Positions 1 to 9,218 are shown, numbered from the stretch's first letter. The stretch is 64,000 nt of DNA from Fluviicola sp. (GCF_039596395.1 NZ_JBCNJT010000004.1:344088-408087); one strand, 5' to 3'. Notes: generated by a model not told the origin, from the letters alone. Program-made: numbers and translations.

Positions 1-1
1 A

Positions 2-28
2 AAAAGCGGTCATTGCTGACCGCTTTTC
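2..28 (+). terminator. Rho-independent terminator of an upstream gene
   Basis: An 11-bp perfect stem (AAAAGCGGTCA at 2-12 and its complement at 17-27) encloses the loop TTGC, with a T-run in the right arm. It probably ends a gene lying before the window. Confidence 0.7.
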
Positions 29-353
29 GTTAACCTAACCTAACCACTATTCACTGAATCAGAAACTGAAGATATCAGCTCCTTTTCGATTACAAAAGTG
101 CGCATTAAATTATGATATTCAAAATGCATTTTAAGCTATTTCCAACATTTCTTGAAAGTTAATACCTCGTTACCGAATTAAAAACCATCACTTTATCGTT
201 CTAAAACCTGCATTCAGAAGAATTTTAGCCCCGTTCGACCGTTCTGATTATTGGAATCCTAAAAAATCCACCATGGTGAATTTTTAACAACTATTTAAGG
301 AAAACCCCTTTTTCTACAAGGATTATAAAAAAATTTAAAGTGGAGATTTTTTA
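29..353. other. Intergenic region upstream of rnhA
   Basis: About 325 bases of AT-rich sequence follow the terminator. No open frame with recognisable protein features was seen. The only clear signal is the -7-like box immediately before the rnhA start. Confidence 0.5.
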
Positions 354-361
354 TAACTTTG
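354..361 (+). promoter_or_regulatory. -7 box of rnhA, 4 nt before the start codon
   Basis: TAACTTTG matches the Bacteroidota -7 consensus TAnnTTTG. Only GCAG separates it from the GTG start at 366, so transcription should begin at or next to the start codon (inferred leaderless mRNA). No clear -33 TTG is visible. Confidence 0.5.
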
Positions 362-365
362 GCAG

Positions 366-839
366 GTGTCAGCATACATTGAAATATATACAGACGGCTC
401 TGCCAGAGGAAATCCGGGACCCGGAGGTTATGGAATCATCCTGAAATACAAACAATCCGTCAAGGAAATTTCCCAGGGTTATCGCTTAACAACGAACAAT
501 CGCATGGAATTACTCGCAGTTGTTGTGGCGCTGGAAAGTTTGAAAACCAATACCATTCCCGTAAGGATTTATTCCGATTCCAAATACGTCATTGATGCAA
601 TCGATAAGGGATGGGTTTATGGCTGGCAGAAAAAAGGGTTCGTCAAGAAAAAGAACAAAGATTTGTGGCTTCGCTACTTATCTGTTGCCAAGTCTTTCAA
701 GATCCAATTCATTTGGGTGAAAGGCCACAATGGCCACCCTGAGAATGAGCGCTGTGATGTGCTGGCGGTTGAAGCGGCTTTGGGAAGTAACTTATTGGCC
801 GACCAATACTTCGAGGAAGTTCAGCAGCACGAAGATTAA
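366..839 (+). CDS. rnhA: Ribonuclease HI
   Basis: RNase HI cleaves the RNA strand of RNA-DNA hybrids, removing R-loops and replication primers in the cytoplasm. The 157-residue length fits the single-domain bacterial enzyme. The four catalytic carboxylates are visible: D10 (YTDGSARGNPG), E48 (NNRMELLA), D71 (IYSDSKYV) and D131 (ERCDVLA), with the catalytic-loop histidine in KGHNGHPENE. The start is GTG and no Shine-Dalgarno is present; a TAACTTTG promoter box ends 4 nt upstream. The stop overlaps the end of the convergent gene by 4 bp. Confidence 0.95.
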   Translation: MSAYIEIYTDGSARGNPGPGGYGIILKYKQSVKEISQGYRLTTNNRMELLAVVVALESLKTNTIPVRIYSDSKYVIDAIDKGWVYGWQKKGFVKKKNKDLWLRYLSVAKSFKIQFIWVKGHNGHPENERCDVLAVEAALGSNLLADQYFEEVQQHED

Positions 840-1507
840 TTGCCTAAAAAGCAGGATTTGACGAACGTATAAACCAAGGGATGCGGAAGTTCCCTGGTAG
901 AACTGATTTGCGGACAGAATCCACACGCCAGGAAAAATCGGCGGTTCTTTAAACTGATGATCTCAGGTTCTTCGAATTGATTATAAGCTTCAATATCCAA
1001 ATCTGTTTCCGTGAGGCTCCCTATGAGTTGCGGATATAAGCTGTAACGTGTTGCCGTTAATTCTTCCGGGTTACGGGTTTCATACAAATGGATCAATGCG
1101 GAAGAATGTGGAACCACATAAACACGCTCGAAATGATTTCCGTCTACCAGGTTATCCGAGATCAGTTTTTCACCGTTGGCGCTCAGGTTATTCCGGTGGA
1201 TCAACACATCGATCAAGGCTTTGTAACCTTCTCCGGTAATAAAAACAGGAGCTTCCTGCTGAAGCAGCAAATCGATGACTCCGTTGAGGTAAAATAAATT
1301 GAGATACGGACCCGGAGCAAACCAGAAACCGTCGTAATTGGACAATTGCTGTGGTTTCATGTTGATAATCTCATTAACCTTGATCCAGTAATAAGACAAC
1401 TCCACCTCCAGGAAACGACCTGCATGGTCTAATGCCATATTTGTCGCATGATGCGTATTGAAGGTAAAGTTAAAATCCCCAATAATTCCGATCTTCAATT
1501 GTTGCAT
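836..1507 (-). CDS. CTP synthase glutaminase-domain-like protein, apparently inactive
   Basis: The 223 residues resemble the class I glutamine amidotransferase half of CTP synthase, in the family often called CTP synthase C-terminal region-related (seleno)protein. IGIIGDFN opens a Rossmann-like fold, FAPGPYLN lies where the PGxP/oxyanion region is expected, and LPHPLVYTF matches the C-terminal HPxF block. At the nucleophile elbow the family usually has GTCGGFQ, but here the segment is ITGEGYK, with Gly92 in place of Cys or Sec. Glutamine hydrolysis therefore looks lost, and the protein may bind a ligand instead. No CTP synthase ATPase domain is attached. It lies downstream of the lipoprotein gene, separated by a terminator-like hairpin. 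The family call is from memory of motifs. Confidence 0.65.
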   Translation of the reverse strand: MQQLKIGIIGDFNFTFNTHHATNMALDHAGRFLEVELSYYWIKVNEIINMKPQQLSNYDGFWFAPGPYLNLFYLNGVIDLLLQQEAPVFITGEGYKALIDVLIHRNNLSANGEKLISDNLVDGNHFERVYVVPHSSALIHLYETRNPEELTATRYSLYPQLIGSLTETDLDIEAYNQFEEPEIISLKNRRFFLACGFCPQISSTRELPHPLVYTFVKSCFLGN

Positions 1508-1523
1508 AAAAGGAATAAGCTAA

Positions 1524-1552
1524 AAAGCCATCCGTCAGTTGACAGATGGCTT
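1524..1552 (-). terminator. Terminator of the 1567-2208 lipoprotein gene
   Basis: AAGCCATC pairs with GATGGCTT around an inner GTCA-GT-TGAC hairpin. On the minus strand it is followed by a T-run (GGCTTTTTAG). Confidence 0.6.
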
Positions 1553-1566
1553 CTCTAAATTATCAA

Positions 1567-2208
1567 TTATCTTTTAAACCAGGCTTTTAGAACTCCGTTC
1601 TGGATCGGTAGTGAAATTGTTATCGAATCACTCGGGTTAGGTGTCGACGTATCAGGCACATCCCTGTATACATTACAGTTAAACGTACAAGTGAATTTCG
1701 AGTAATCTCCCGAACCGTCAGATTCCTGAACAATTCCGGTGAAAATTACGTCCTGAGGAGTCGAAGCAGGATCAGATGTCCATACATTTCCTGAACCATC
1801 GCGGTAAACTACTTCAAAACCGTTAGCTGCATTTGCAGTATAAACCGGAGTTGTTGTTGTCGTAAAGAAGTTATTGAAGACAGACAAGCTCGGATCGCTG
1901 TTCGCGCTTCCGTCAAACTGGATCGAACCCAAACTTACACGAATAGAAACCAGGGTATTGGATGATTTCATGTTCGCATAATACGTAGCCAATGAAGGAG
2001 TCGGTGAAGGTTGGATGAATTTCGTTTTTGTTGCATCTAAATAGTATCCGTCAACATTCTGTGTCAACTCCAACTGACTTCCGTTTACAAGACCGATAAA
2101 ACTGGATTCCAGTTCCACCTTTGGTGTCGGTGCCGGAATAATTTCATGCTTCGGACAACCCGCTAAAAAGACTGAACCGAACACAAAAAGAGGAATAATT
2201 TTTTTCAT
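1567..2208 (-). CDS. Predicted lipoprotein of unknown function
   Basis: I do not recognise this 213-residue protein. Residues 1-18 form a lipoprotein signal peptide with lipobox FLAGC (Cys18 as lipidation site), followed by a proline-rich linker (IPAPTPKVE). The remainder is rich in Ser, Thr, Asn and aromatic residues in alternating patterns typical of beta-sandwich envelope proteins. Two cysteines sit close together near the end (FTCTFNCNVY) and could form a disulfide. Its promoter box is at 2277-2284. Location is inferred to be the periplasmic or outer-membrane face. Confidence 0.7.
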   Translation of the reverse strand: MKKIIPLFVFGSVFLAGCPKHEIIPAPTPKVELESSFIGLVNGSQLELTQNVDGYYLDATKTKFIQPSPTPSLATYYANMKSSNTLVSIRVSLGSIQFDGSANSDPSLSVFNNFFTTTTTPVYTANAANGFEVVYRDGSGNVWTSDPASTPQDVIFTGIVQESDGSGDYSKFTCTFNCNVYRDVPDTSTPNPSDSITISLPIQNGVLKAWFKR

Positions 2209-2276
2209 AGATAATGTTTTTCAAACCAATGCATTCCGCAGAACACAATTCGAAAATACAACTTTTTTTCTTACTC

Positions 2277-2284
2277 CAAAGATA
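2277..2284 (-). promoter_or_regulatory. -7 promoter box for the lipoprotein gene
   Basis: Minus-strand TATCTTTG fits TAnnTTTG and lies 68 nt before the lipoprotein start, implying a leader of about 65 nt. Confidence 0.4.
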
Positions 2285-2304
2285 TTTCTGAAAATCTCAC
2301 ACAT

Positions 2305-2625
2305 CTAGGCTCTTAACAACTTATTTTGTTCAGGCAAGCAATAGTATGGAAGAAAAATCGGTTTGTCGCTGTCGGAAGTCAAATCCATCGAATAAATAAT
2401 CTCAGAATCAGAGATCACAATCGTATCCAGGTTCTCATCCATATCCAGGTCAATTCCACGAACACTCAATTCGCACAATAACTGGTTGAATGCACTCATA
2501 CTCATAAAAATCTGGCTTTCGTAAGAATTCCCGTTTTCATAAATACAACAATCCAGTTGAACTTCTTTGGATGAACTCTCAAATTGAATGCGGTTTAATA
2601 AGATGCTGTCGAATATTGTTTTCAT
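2305..2625 (-). CDS. Small hypothetical protein
   Basis: I do not recognise this 106-residue protein. It has no signal peptide or membrane segment and is strongly acidic in the centre (ELSVRGIDLDMDENLDTIV), with several isolated cysteines (LDCC, LLCEL, YYCLP). It is probably cytosolic. It precedes the lipoprotein gene on the same strand by about 96 bases, but the lipoprotein has its own promoter box, so co-transcription is uncertain. Coding status rests on codon structure and the lack of a competing frame. Confidence 0.6.
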   Translation of the reverse strand: MKTIFDSILLNRIQFESSSKEVQLDCCIYENGNSYESQIFMSMSAFNQLLCELSVRGIDLDMDENLDTIVISDSEIIYSMDLTSDSDKPIFLPYYCLPEQNKLLRA

Positions 2626-2701
2626 ACTGTTTGACTTTGATGATACAAATTTGCACCCGGTAGTTCGTAAAGTACTTACGATCTACTTCAACAGTAGAAA
2701 A

Positions 2702-2776
2702 AAGTTCAAAATGAGTTCAAAGAGTTCAAGAGGCATGATTCACTTTTGAATTTTGACTTTTGCATTTTGAATTTTT
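2702..2776. repeat. Inverted short-word array (GTTCAAA type)
   Basis: Three GTTCAA words (plus strand) are followed after a short spacer by TTTTGAA/TTTTGAC words, their reverse complements. The tract could fold as one long imperfect hairpin. Similar arrays lie at 4105, 37018 and 41193. Confidence 0.6.
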
Positions 2777-2806
2777 AGTAATTTCACGAGACTTATAGAT
2801 AGAATC

Positions 2807-4102
2807 ATGAAGTATTTCCCAATAGACAAAAACCTCTTTATTGAAAACCGTAAGAAATTTACGGCAAAAATGGTAAAAAACACCTTAGCAGTTTTCAATT
2901 CCAATGATATTTATCCGGTTAGTGCCGATGGTACGCTTCCTTTTACGCAACACCGCGATATTTTTTACTTATCCGGCGTGGACCAGGAAGAAAGTATATT
3001 GGTTTTATTTCCGGATGCCAGCAACGAAGCCCACCGTGAAGTTCTTTTCCTGAAGGAAACCAATGATCACATTGCGGTTTGGGAAGGCGCCAAGCTCAAT
3101 AAAGACCAGGCATTTGAAACAGCCGGCATCAAAACGGTTTACTGGTTGCAGCAATTCCCGACTATCTTCAAGCAACTGATGGCTGAAGCAGAAGGGATTT
3201 ACCTGAACACGAACGAGCACCTGCGCGCAGATACCACTGTTCAGACGCGTGAGGACCGTTTTATCATCCAGGTAAAACAGGATTATCCGGCACATCAGGT
3301 CCATAAGAGTGCGCCTATCATGCACCGGATCCGGTCCGTGAAAGAAAAAACCGAATTGGATTTGATGCAAGTTGCCTGCGATATTACCGAAAAAGGGTTT
3401 CGCAGAATTCTTGGTTTCGTGAAACCGGGCGTTTGGGAATATGAAATTGAAGCGGAATTTTCCCATGAATTCCTGCGCAACCGTTCCAAAGGATGGGCTT
3501 ACACTCCGATTGTGGCTTCCGGGAAGAATGCGTGCGTGCTTCATTACATTGAAAACAACATGCAATGCCAGGACGGTGACGTGATTCTTTTAGACGTTGG
3601 TGCGGAATACGCCAACTATTCTTCGGACATGTCGCGAAGTATCCCCGTTAACGGACGCTTTACTCCAAGACAAAAAGAAGTTTACAACGCTGTGCTGCGC
3701 GTGAAATCACAAGCTGAAAAAATGCTTGTTCCGGGAACCATGCTGGCTGAATACCAAAAAGAAGTGGGCCGCATGATGGAATCCGAATTACTTGGACTAA
3801 AACTGTTGGACCAAACGGATATTAAGAACCAGGACCCGAACTGGCCGGCATATAAAAAGTATTTCATGCACGGAACATCGCATTATTTGGGACTGGACAC
3901 ACACGATGTCGGTTTATGGAATGTTCCGATCGAAGCAAACATGGTTTTCACCTGTGAACCGGGAATCTACATTCCGGAAGAAGGGTTGGGAATCCGTATT
4001 GAAGATAACCTGGTTGTGCAGGCGTCCGGAGAGCCATTCAACCTGATGCGCAATATCCCGATCGAAGCAGACGAAATAGAAACGTTGATGAATCAAAAAT
4101 AA
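2807..4102 (+). CDS. pepP: Xaa-Pro aminopeptidase (M24B)
   Basis: Aminopeptidase P removes an N-terminal residue preceding proline, a cytosolic step in peptide turnover. At 431 residues it has the usual two parts: an AMP_N domain (about 1-140) and a pita-bread M24 domain (about 175-415). The five expected dinuclear metal ligands are present: D263 (LLDVGAEY), D274 (SSDMSR), H355 (FMHGTSHYLG), E384 (CEPGIYI) and E399 (GIRIEDN). A proton-shuttle histidine is likely H246. It stands as a single gene between two word arrays; the ATG start has no obvious Shine-Dalgarno. Confidence 0.92.
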   Translation: MKYFPIDKNLFIENRKKFTAKMVKNTLAVFNSNDIYPVSADGTLPFTQHRDIFYLSGVDQEESILVLFPDASNEAHREVLFLKETNDHIAVWEGAKLNKDQAFETAGIKTVYWLQQFPTIFKQLMAEAEGIYLNTNEHLRADTTVQTREDRFIIQVKQDYPAHQVHKSAPIMHRIRSVKEKTELDLMQVACDITEKGFRRILGFVKPGVWEYEIEAEFSHEFLRNRSKGWAYTPIVASGKNACVLHYIENNMQCQDGDVILLDVGAEYANYSSDMSRSIPVNGRFTPRQKEVYNAVLRVKSQAEKMLVPGTMLAEYQKEVGRMMESELLGLKLLDQTDIKNQDPNWPAYKKYFMHGTSHYLGLDTHDVGLWNVPIEANMVFTCEPGIYIPEEGLGIRIEDNLVVQASGEPFNLMRNIPIEADEIETLMNQK

Positions 4103-4104
4103 AC

Positions 4105-4188
4105 GCTGTTCAAAGTTCAATCGGTTCAAAGGTTCAAACAGATCAATGATTTTAAACTCTTGAACTTCCTGAACGTTTTGAACTAATT
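4105..4188. repeat. Inverted short-word array (GTTCAAA type)
   Basis: Four GTTCAA words spaced 7-9 nt apart (4109-4137) face three TTGAAC/CTGAAC words spaced 9 nt apart (4162-4185). The arms are imperfect reverse complements around about 20 bases. Confidence 0.65.
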
Positions 4189-4196
4189 TTTAAGCT

Positions 4197-4946
4197 ATGG
4201 ATGAACAATTATTGAATTACAGGATTTCCGGAAATGGGAGTCCTGTTGTTTTTTTGCACGGTTTTATGGAAGATTGCAGCATGTGGGACGAACTGATCCC
4301 GCATCTGCCTGTGCGAGCCATATGCGTAGATCTGCCCGGCCACGGTAAAAGTCCGGTCGATTTCAACGCAACTCCTTCCATCCTGTCGATGGCTAAAGAA
4401 GTGGAAAAGATCATCATTCACGAGCAACTGAAACATCCGATTGTTGTGGGGCATTCTATGGGCGGATATGTAGGACTGGAACTCATCAAGCTCATGCCGG
4501 GGATTGAACACCTGATTTTATTCCATTCCCATCCGTGGAGCGATTCGGAAGACAAAAAAAGGGACCGGGAACGCGTTGCCAACATGGTGCTCACCAAATC
4601 CGCCGTGTTTATCCGTGAAGCCATCCCGAACTTATTTTCAAATCCGGCAATGATGAAGGATACCATCGATCACTATGTGCAAATTGCTGAAAAGATGGAC
4701 CCGAAAGCAATCGGCTGGGCCTCCCTAGCGATGAAAAACCGTTTCGACCTGGCATACCTGATGGAGAAAAACCCCGAAAAGTTCAGCGTCATCAGCGGAC
4801 ACAACGACAAATTGATTAACGTAGGTTTACTGGATTCCTTCTGCAAACAGCATAAGATCTCGTCGGTCGTCTTCCCCAATGCTGCGCACATGTCGCACGA
4901 AGAGAACCGGGAGGAAGTGATTCAATTACTACAAACTATTTTTTAA
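4197..4946 (+). CDS. Alpha/beta hydrolase
   Basis: A 249-residue alpha/beta-hydrolase-fold enzyme, predicted cytosolic with no signal peptide. The oxyanion segment is FLHGFMED (H21-G22) and the nucleophile elbow is GHSMGG (Ser87). The acid is probably D204 (SGHNDKL) and the base H231 (NAAHMSH). It belongs with the small-ester hydrolase/MenH-like group, but the substrate cannot be told from sequence. It follows the aminopeptidase on the same strand with an inverted word array between them, so it may be transcribed alone. Confidence 0.85.
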   Translation: MDEQLLNYRISGNGSPVVFLHGFMEDCSMWDELIPHLPVRAICVDLPGHGKSPVDFNATPSILSMAKEVEKIIIHEQLKHPIVVGHSMGGYVGLELIKLMPGIEHLILFHSHPWSDSEDKKRDRERVANMVLTKSAVFIREAIPNLFSNPAMMKDTIDHYVQIAEKMDPKAIGWASLAMKNRFDLAYLMEKNPEKFSVISGHNDKLINVGLLDSFCKQHKISSVVFPNAAHMSHEENREEVIQLLQTIF

Positions 4947-5136
4947 TTGGGAATAAACAGGAACGGAACATTCCGCCCCTGCAAAAAAATAAATAATTTT
5001 AACGGTATTAATTGTTGATTATACACCCAACCAGCATATTTTAACAGTTCAATTCTGAGTATATTCTGTTTGAAAACAAAAACTCAATTTATAAGAACTC
5101 GTAAATTGTCGGTAAGAACAAGTAACAAACTACATT

Positions 5137-5922
5137 ATGGAACCGAAAAGACTTCGCGCTTTAGTCATTGATGACGAAGAATACGCACGCAAAAATTTAA
5201 TCATGATGCTGGATGATTTCTGTCCGGAAATCGAAGTAATCGGTGAAGCTTCCGGGAAAGAACAAGCCAAGGCATTGATAACTGCCAGCAAACCGGACGT
5301 GGTTTTCCTGGATATTCGCATGCCAAGCGGTGCCGAAGGATTTGAATTGCTGGAAGAAGTAGAAGAAAAAAACTTCCTGGTAGTATTTGTTACGGCGTTT
5401 AAAGACTACGCCATCCGCGCTTTCAATGCAAGTGCTGTTTACTACCTGTTGAAACCGATCGATATTGACGACCTGAGAGTTGCAGTTGAAAAACTGGTAG
5501 AAGCAAACAACGTATTCGGGCAGGATCCTGAAAATTACGTGACTTACTTCCGCAGTCTGCGCAACTTGTCAGACCAGCTGCTTCGCAATAAACCGAATAA
5601 CCGCATTGCGATCAGCCACACCAAAGGATTGAAAATTGTGGAAGACAATACGATTTCACACCTGGAAGCCAGCGGAAACTGTACCACAATCTATTTCAAC
5701 GACGGAACACGTTACCTGGACACCAGAACTTTGAAGATTTACGAAAACATCCTGAATCCCGCGAAATTCTTCCGGATTCACAAATCACATATTATCAATC
5801 TCAACAATTTAGCTGAATACATCAATGAAGACGGTCACTTTGCCGTTCTGAAAAACGGGCTTCGCATTCCTGTTGCAAGAAACCGCGTAACTGATTTTGT
5901 AAAAATGCTGAAAGAAGGATGA
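5137..5922 (+). CDS. LytTR-family response regulator
   Basis: This cytosolic transcription regulator has an N-terminal receiver domain (about 8-122) with acidic pair D12-D13, phosphoacceptor D59 (VFLDIRMP), T86 and K106 (YLLKP). A LytTR DNA-binding domain follows (about 155-258, containing FFRIHKSHIINL). LytTR regulators bind direct repeats upstream of few targets. Its stop codon overlaps the start of the sensor kinase gene (ATGA), so the two form one operon and almost certainly a cognate pair. Confidence 0.93.
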   Translation: MEPKRLRALVIDDEEYARKNLIMMLDDFCPEIEVIGEASGKEQAKALITASKPDVVFLDIRMPSGAEGFELLEEVEEKNFLVVFVTAFKDYAIRAFNASAVYYLLKPIDIDDLRVAVEKLVEANNVFGQDPENYVTYFRSLRNLSDQLLRNKPNNRIAISHTKGLKIVEDNTISHLEASGNCTTIYFNDGTRYLDTRTLKIYENILNPAKFFRIHKSHIINLNNLAEYINEDGHFAVLKNGLRIPVARNRVTDFVKMLKEG

Positions 5923-8834
5923 GGATACTCTTATTACTGGTTTTTGCAGCCATTTCTGCTATCGGAATGGCGCAAGACTATTCTTTCATTACTTATTCCA
6001 ACGGACAGGGCCTTCCGCAATCACAAGTCCAATGCATCACGCAGGATGACGACGGTTATCTCTGGGTCGGAACATTGGGTGGTTTGGCGAAATTCAACGG
6101 GAAAACCTTTACGACTTTTCCGCTTGAACAAGGCTTGTTCAACAACCGGATTTCCTGTTTGCAGTTCATCCAAAAGACCATTTGGGTAGGACATGAAGGC
6201 GGAATCACCCAAATTAAAAACAACAAGGCACAAACCTATTCGCTTGGAGACAATAACCGCACGGTCATTGTGACGGATTTCATCCAGTACCACGGAAAGA
6301 TCATTGCATCCACCGAAGGAAGCGGATTGTATATTATTTCAAACGGGCATATTTCCAAAATAGCCCTGAATAACCCGGACGCTTCCACCTGCAGGGACCT
6401 GGAAATTATTAACGGGAAACTATATATAGGTACCCGGGACGGATTGTATTTCACCAGCGACCTGACTAATTTCAGCCGCATAGAAGCATTTAAAGACCGC
6501 CGGATTTCCGGGATTGCACTGACGCAAAACACCGTTTTTATTTCCACTTCCTTTGAAGGATTGTTCAGATCCGATCTCACCTTCAAAAAATTCGATTCGA
6601 TCCCGGTTCAATCGACCGATCTTTACATCGGTGCATTAAACAACGATAAGTCGGGCCAGCTTTGGCTGTCTTCACCTGAAGGAGTGATCCGTTTATCTCC
6701 TCAAATGCGCCAGTTGAATCTAAACGAAGCAAACGGACTCCCTGTAAAAGCGATCAATTGTTCTTTCCAGGATAACGAAGGAAATATCTGGTTCGGGAGT
6801 GACGGAAAAGGATTGATCCGCTTTGCCAATCAAAACCTGCAGATCTATTCCACAAAAACGGGCATGCCCTCCGACCTGATCCTTTCGGGAACAAAGCTCA
6901 AAAACGGCAGCTACCTCTTCGGTTCGTACGACAAGGGAGCTTTTAAAATGAACCTGCAGGGCGTTTGCGAGAACATTCCGGTTCCGGCAACAACTGTCTG
7001 GGACATTGAATATTTCAACGGACTGGCATGGTTTGCCACCGATATGGGAATTTTCAGCTGGGATTTTAAATCTGCTCCCAAAAACTATCCTTCCAAAAAC
7101 TTCTCGACTACCTTCCGGGTGTTAAAACCTTTCAAAAACCGCTTGATCGTGGCAGGAGAAGAAAGTGTGGGCTACATTGAGAACAACACCCTGCACCACT
7201 ACTCCAATTTCAAGTTCAACATCAATAAAGACGGAAATATACGGGATATTACATTGTATTATTCCAATATCCTGGTGGCAACCTCCAAAGGGTTATACGA
7301 ACTCAACCTGGCTAAAAAAACACAGAAACTTCTGAAGAAATTCAAGGCAAGTATTGCTTCCATCGAAACAGATGTGGATAACCGCGTCTGGATCGGGACG
7401 GAAAACGGGTTAGTGATTTTCGACGGGATCAACTTCCAGGATGTTTCCTACAGTTCGAAAAGCGGTGCGCGCTTCATCAATTTCATCCACCGGGTGGAAA
7501 GCCACATTTTCGTGGGAACGAATGACGGTTTGTATGTTTTTGAGAACAGCGAAAATTCGCAAGTTTTGGTCAAGCACATCGGCACCAACAACGGGTTGAT
7601 CAACCTGGAATCAAACATCAATTCTTCGATTTATGAAGACGGCAATTTCTGGTTCGGAACCAGTGACGGACTTGCTAAACTTCAATTCAGTTCGGAAAAC
7701 GGGTTCTTCGACTTTGCTCCCAAGCTGAACATTGCCCGTGTGCTTGTAAATTACCGCGAAATCAATCCTTCGGATATTTACAGCGGACTGAAACTCAATT
7801 ATTCCAAGAACAACCTGATTATTGACCTGGACGGTATTTCGATGGAAGATCCCGAATCGGTTACTTTTCAATACCGTTTGGAGGGAGAATCAGACAAGTG
7901 GTCACCTCCTACTCTAAACCCTACGATCATTCTTTCCAACCTGGATGCGGGAAATTACACCTTGCAAATCCGCGCAATTTCGGGAACAAAGAAAATTTCG
8001 GACATCAGTTCGTTTGCCATTACCATCACTCCGCCGTTTTGGCGAACCTGGTGGTTCTATATCGTGGTTTTCGTAGCAATTGCCTTCGGGATCCGGTATT
8101 ATTTCAGGCTTCAGATCAAACGGGAAAGAGAGCGGAACTACAAGATCAACCTGGAGAACAAGTCGCGTTTGCTTGCTTTGGAGCAGCAATCCCTGAATGC
8201 CAGTATGAACCGTCACTTCATTTTCAACTCACTGAATTCCATCCAGTATTTTATCAATACGCAAGACCGGGTATCTGCGAACAGGTATTTGACCAGCTTT
8301 GCAAAATTGATCCGGAAGAACCTCGACAGTGCTTCGGAAGGAGATAATGTGGTGACTTTACAACAAGAACTGGAACGCCTGGAATTGTACCTTTCCCTGG
8401 AAGCGATGCGTTTCAAAGACAGGTTCACTTATGAAATTGACAACCAGGATATTGACCTCGAACAGGTAACCGTTCCTGCCATGCTCCTTCAGCCATTCGT
8501 GGAAAACAGTATTATCCATGGAATTCTTCCGGATGAGACCAAGAAAGGAGAAATCGTGGTGACGATCAAAGCACTGGGTGATCAATTGGAAATCTGCATT
8601 GACGACAACGGGATCGGAATTGATTACAGTTTGAACAAAAAAGCCAGGTTTAAAGGAGATCACAAGTCCCAGGGAATGGAGATTACATCGAAAAGAATAG
8701 ACCTGATCCGCCAGATGTGGAATAAGGATTATGAGTTGATCGGCCCCTTTCAGATGACGAATCCGGACCGTTCAATCAAGGGAACGCGCGTTTTAATCAA
8801 AATTCCTTATGAAAATTTGGAAATCAATGATTAA
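5919..8834 (+). CDS. Beta-propeller sensor histidine kinase (LytS-type His_kinase)
   Basis: This 971-residue sensor starts with a signal peptide (cleavage near GMAQ) and continues with repeated blades of the two-component regulator propeller type (W-G-T-GL and DGxLWVGT motifs, about 25-620). A Y_Y_Y domain (about 640-705) and one membrane helix (about 712-732, WWFYIVVFVAIAFG) follow. The cytoplasmic part holds a His_kinase domain with phosphoacceptor H766 (NRHFIFNSLNS) and an ATPase domain (N box FVENSIIHG, DDNGIGID). The propeller should be periplasmic. The N-terminal half resembles the sensor part of hybrid systems, but the regulator here is a separate overlapping gene. Confidence 0.92.
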   Translation: MRILLLLVFAAISAIGMAQDYSFITYSNGQGLPQSQVQCITQDDDGYLWVGTLGGLAKFNGKTFTTFPLEQGLFNNRISCLQFIQKTIWVGHEGGITQIKNNKAQTYSLGDNNRTVIVTDFIQYHGKIIASTEGSGLYIISNGHISKIALNNPDASTCRDLEIINGKLYIGTRDGLYFTSDLTNFSRIEAFKDRRISGIALTQNTVFISTSFEGLFRSDLTFKKFDSIPVQSTDLYIGALNNDKSGQLWLSSPEGVIRLSPQMRQLNLNEANGLPVKAINCSFQDNEGNIWFGSDGKGLIRFANQNLQIYSTKTGMPSDLILSGTKLKNGSYLFGSYDKGAFKMNLQGVCENIPVPATTVWDIEYFNGLAWFATDMGIFSWDFKSAPKNYPSKNFSTTFRVLKPFKNRLIVAGEESVGYIENNTLHHYSNFKFNINKDGNIRDITLYYSNILVATSKGLYELNLAKKTQKLLKKFKASIASIETDVDNRVWIGTENGLVIFDGINFQDVSYSSKSGARFINFIHRVESHIFVGTNDGLYVFENSENSQVLVKHIGTNNGLINLESNINSSIYEDGNFWFGTSDGLAKLQFSSENGFFDFAPKLNIARVLVNYREINPSDIYSGLKLNYSKNNLIIDLDGISMEDPESVTFQYRLEGESDKWSPPTLNPTIILSNLDAGNYTLQIRAISGTKKISDISSFAITITPPFWRTWWFYIVVFVAIAFGIRYYFRLQIKRERERNYKINLENKSRLLALEQQSLNASMNRHFIFNSLNSIQYFINTQDRVSANRYLTSFAKLIRKNLDSASEGDNVVTLQQELERLELYLSLEAMRFKDRFTYEIDNQDIDLEQVTVPAMLLQPFVENSIIHGILPDETKKGEIVVTIKALGDQLEICIDDNGIGIDYSLNKKARFKGDHKSQGMEITSKRIDLIRQMWNKDYELIGPFQMTNPDRSIKGTRVLIKIPYENLEIND

Positions 8835-8840
8835 ATAGTT

Positions 8841-8848
8841 TATATTTG
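8841..8848 (+). promoter_or_regulatory. -7 promoter box for the small lipoprotein
   Basis: TATATTTG matches TAnnTTTG and lies just after the kinase stop, 21 nt before the ATG at 8870 and 6 nt before the ATG at 8855. Confidence 0.45.
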
Positions 8849-8869
8849 TTCAGTATGCGTTTTTACGAT

Positions 8870-9163
8870 ATGAAAAAGATAACACTTATAGCATCATTAT
8901 TAGTCGTATTTGCAGCTTGTCAAAAAGCTGACATCCGCCCAAGAACAGGGGAAGGTGGTTGCATGGACTCATCATCAACTGAAGTGAAAAACCTTTCGGT
9001 TGAAACTCCAACTCCTGACGGAAGCGGAACTCCTAATGCTCTGGGTGGAAACAACGGAGGCGGAACAAATACAAATCCAACGGTTGATCCAAACGATCCG
9101 GATCCAAACGGAGGAGACATCACCGATCCACTAAGAAAGAAAGATCAGAAAGACAATAAATAA
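8870..9163 (+). CDS. Small lipoprotein with disordered Gly/Asn/Pro/Asp tail
   Basis: From the ATG at 8870 the product is 97 residues: a lipoprotein signal with lipobox VFAAC, then a low-complexity region rich in Gly, Asn, Pro, Thr and Asp, ending in a charged stretch (LRKKDQKDNK). No domain is recognisable and the mature part is predicted to be disordered. An in-frame ATG at 8855 would add MRFYD before the signal; the 8870 start gives the better lipoprotein signal and is preferred. A strong terminator follows directly. Confidence 0.65.
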   Translation: MKKITLIASLLVVFAACQKADIRPRTGEGGCMDSSSTEVKNLSVETPTPDGSGTPNALGGNNGGGTNTNPTVDPNDPDPNGGDITDPLRKKDQKDNK

Positions 9164-9165
9164 AA

Positions 9166-9198
9166 AAATCCCGGTTCAATGAACCGGGATTTTTTTTG
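9166..9198. terminator. Bidirectional terminator between lipoprotein and thiL
   Basis: AAATCCCGGTTC and its complement GAACCGGGATTT form a near-perfect hairpin with A-rich and T-rich flanks, so it can end transcription from both convergent genes. Confidence 0.85.
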
Positions 9199-9218
9199 TG
9201 TTATCATTTCTGAACGGA

